Shown: positions 6,125 through 7,191 of the stretch, piece by piece
Numbering within the stretch: the first letter of the stretch is position 1
Layout of the letters: every line of letters begins with the position of its first letter
Assembly (NCBI GenBank): GCA_040235415.1
Contig: JBECKR010000150.1
Span: 1-7,191 of the forward strand
Source of the DNA: JBECKR01 sp040235415
Lineage (GTDB): Bacteria; Acidobacteriota; Polarisedimenticolia; Polarisedimenticolales; Polarisedimenticolaceae
Direction of reading: 5' to 3'
DNA: 7,191 nt
Notes under the pieces: model-generated
What the model was told of the DNA's origin: nothing
The model's input: the letters and a program-made list of their open reading frames with translations, nothing else
Database searches by the model: none
Made by a program: the position numbers and the translations under genes

Positions 6125-6182
6125 TCATCGTCCGACAACGTATTGAATTTGCTGACCTTAAGAGGAGCCGGGCGACCGATCG

Positions 6183-7191
6183 ATGCTGGCCCTGTACAAC
6201 GCGCTGCTCGCTCCGGTCCGGCTCGCGACGGCGCTCCTCGCCGCTTGGCGGGCGCGGACGCCCGAGACTCGCGTGGAGTGGGACGAGCGCCGGGCCAGGC
6301 GCCTGCCCGATCCGATCGTCGTCGGCGCCTGGATCCACGGCGCTTCGCTCGGGGAGGCGCGGCTCGTACGGGGGGTCGCCGAGGGTCTCCGGGCGCGCCG
6401 GCCGCGACTCGGAATCGCGGTTTCCGCCACGACCCGAACGGGCCGCGAAGCGCTCCCCGAGCCCCCCCTCGCCGACCGCGCGTTCTTCCTTCCGCTCGAC
6501 TTCCCCGGCCTCCCCGGTCGGGTGCTCGATCGACTGTCACCGTCGCTGTTGGTGCTCGTCGAGACCGAGCTGTGGCCGAACCTGATCCACGAGGCCGCGG
6601 CGCGGGGTGTCGCGGTGCTCGTGGCGAACGGCCGGCTGTCTCCCGAGCGGATGCACCGCTATCGCCGCCTGCGCGCGCTGTACCGTCCGATCCTGGCCCG
6701 GCTCGCGCGGGTCGGCGCGCAATCCGAGGACGACGCGGAGCGGTTCGCGGAGCTGGGAGTCCCTCGGGACCGCGTCGTCGTGACCGGCAACCTCAAGTAC
6801 GACCTCGCCCCGCCGGCGGTCGACAGGGCGGCGCTGCGGACGCGATTCGGTGTCGCGGACTCCCGTCCGACGATGGTCGCCGGCTCCACCGCCGAGGGCG
6901 AGGACGGCCCGGTGCTCGACGCGTTCCGCCGGGTCCGCACCCGGCACCCTCGCGGATGGCTCGTGCTGGCGCCGCGTCACCCCGAGCGGGCCGCGGACGT
7001 GCGGCGCGAGGCCGAGCGGAGGGGGCTCGCCGTCCGGGCGCTGTCCGAGGGTCGCGACGCCGAGGCGGGCTCGTGCGACGTCCTGCTGGTCGATCGCGTG
7101 GGAGAGCTCTCGCGGCTGTACGCGCTCGCGGACGTCGCGTTCGTCGGTGGCAGCCTCGCGCCGGTCGGCGGCCACAACGTGCTCGAGCCCG
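6183..7191 (+). CDS. waaA: 3-deoxy-D-manno-octulosonic acid (Kdo) transferase WaaA, 3' end outside the window
   Basis: The frame is open from ATG at 6183 to the right edge, 336 codons out of about 420 expected. WaaA transfers Kdo from CMP-Kdo to lipid IV-A at the inner membrane, building the lipopolysaccharide inner core. A short N-terminal hydrophobic anchor (residues 2-22) is followed by the GT30 N-terminal domain: WIHGASLGE, whose Glu58 matches the catalytic Glu of the family; VSATTRTGREA; and ETELWPN (127-133). Then come ANGRLS (148-153), GNLKYD (202-207), GSTAEGE (234-240), APRHPER (263-269) and GGSLAPVGGHNVLEP (322-336), the nucleotide-sugar side. The missing part is the end of the C-terminal Rossmann domain. 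AGAGGAG at 6161-6167 is the nearest ribosome site, a long 15 bases from ATG, but a stop at 6159-6161 excludes any earlier start. HGASLGE replaces the proteobacterial HAVSVGE form, a modest hint of a non-proteobacterial source. Confidence 0.95.
   Translation, partial: MLALYNALLAPVRLATALLAAWRARTPETRVEWDERRARRLPDPIVVGAWIHGASLGEARLVRGVAEGLRARRPRLGIAVSATTRTGREALPEPPLADRAFFLPLDFPGLPGRVLDRLSPSLLVLVETELWPNLIHEAAARGVAVLVANGRLSPERMHRYRRLRALYRPILARLARVGAQSEDDAERFAELGVPRDRVVVTGNLKYDLAPPAVDRAALRTRFGVADSRPTMVAGSTAEGEDGPVLDAFRRVRTRHPRGWLVLAPRHPERAADVRREAERRGLAVRALSEGRDAEAGSCDVLLVDRVGELSRLYALADVAFVGGSLAPVGGHNVLEP

Noticed and set aside
4745..6146. Long plus-strand frames antisense to the HD-GYP gene (4745-5938 and 5160-6146)
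   Set aside because: Shadow frames. No ribosome site, biased composition, no recognisable domain.
6037..6585. Plus-strand open frame of 182 codons starting ahead of waaA
   Set aside because: It overlaps waaA out of frame, starts at TTG without a good ribosome site, and becomes Arg/Ser-rich once it enters waaA. The first 45 codons show no bias towards GC-ending codons.
6537..7175. Minus-strand open frame of 212 codons within waaA
   Set aside because: Antisense to the well-supported WaaA frame, Arg-rich and motif-free.

Overview
The window is GC-rich chromosomal DNA (roughly 70% G+C by eye) from a diderm bacterium. It encodes a Kdo transferase (WaaA), which means lipopolysaccharide, and a lipoprotein with a lipobox. 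Strong GGAGG-type ribosome sites, GTG/TTG starts, HEAT-repeat exported proteins and a membrane HD-GYP sensor would suit Acidobacteriota, a myxobacterium-like lineage or a similar GC-rich Gram-negative phylum. No marker here fixes the phylum. I see no IS element, phage gene, tRNA, rRNA or CRISPR array. It reads as an ordinary, dense chromosomal region.

Layout, left to right: (1) positions 1-152, minus strand, the 5' part of a small single-pass membrane protein gene that runs off the left edge; (2) 170-778, minus, lexA, with all catalytic residues, its own promoter, and a candidate direct-repeat operator inside the promoter spacer; (3) 844-2097, minus, a HEAT-repeat lipoprotein; (4) a 109-bp divergent control region with a good plus-strand promoter, a 12-bp palindrome and a 5'-leader hairpin; (5) 2207-4204, plus, a second, larger HEAT-repeat protein with a probable N-terminal export or anchor segment and a TTG start; (6) 4208-6016, minus, a two-TM dCache-like/HAMP/HD-GYP c-di-GMP phosphodiesterase, convergent with gene 5 and only 3 bp away; (7) a 166-bp divergent region with unusually low G+C (about 49%), a very good promoter for the HD-GYP gene and a nested inverted-repeat structure on the waaA side; (8) 6183 to the right edge, plus, waaA, 336 codons visible.

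How the genes relate: lexA and the small membrane gene look co-transcribed (17-bp gap, strong ribosome site), so the small protein may be SOS-induced. The two HEAT proteins share a divergent control region and probably act as scaffolds in or facing the periplasm; their partners are unknown. The HD-GYP sensor and WaaA share a divergent promoter region but have no obvious biochemical link.

The best leads for undescribed biology are the tiny membrane protein in the lexA operon, the LexA-type direct repeat, the mutually exclusive secondary structures upstream of waaA, and the apparently leaderless HD-GYP transcript. None is proven by sequence alone. No gap exceeds 300 bases; the intergenic stretches of 65, 109 and 166 bp are described above and below.
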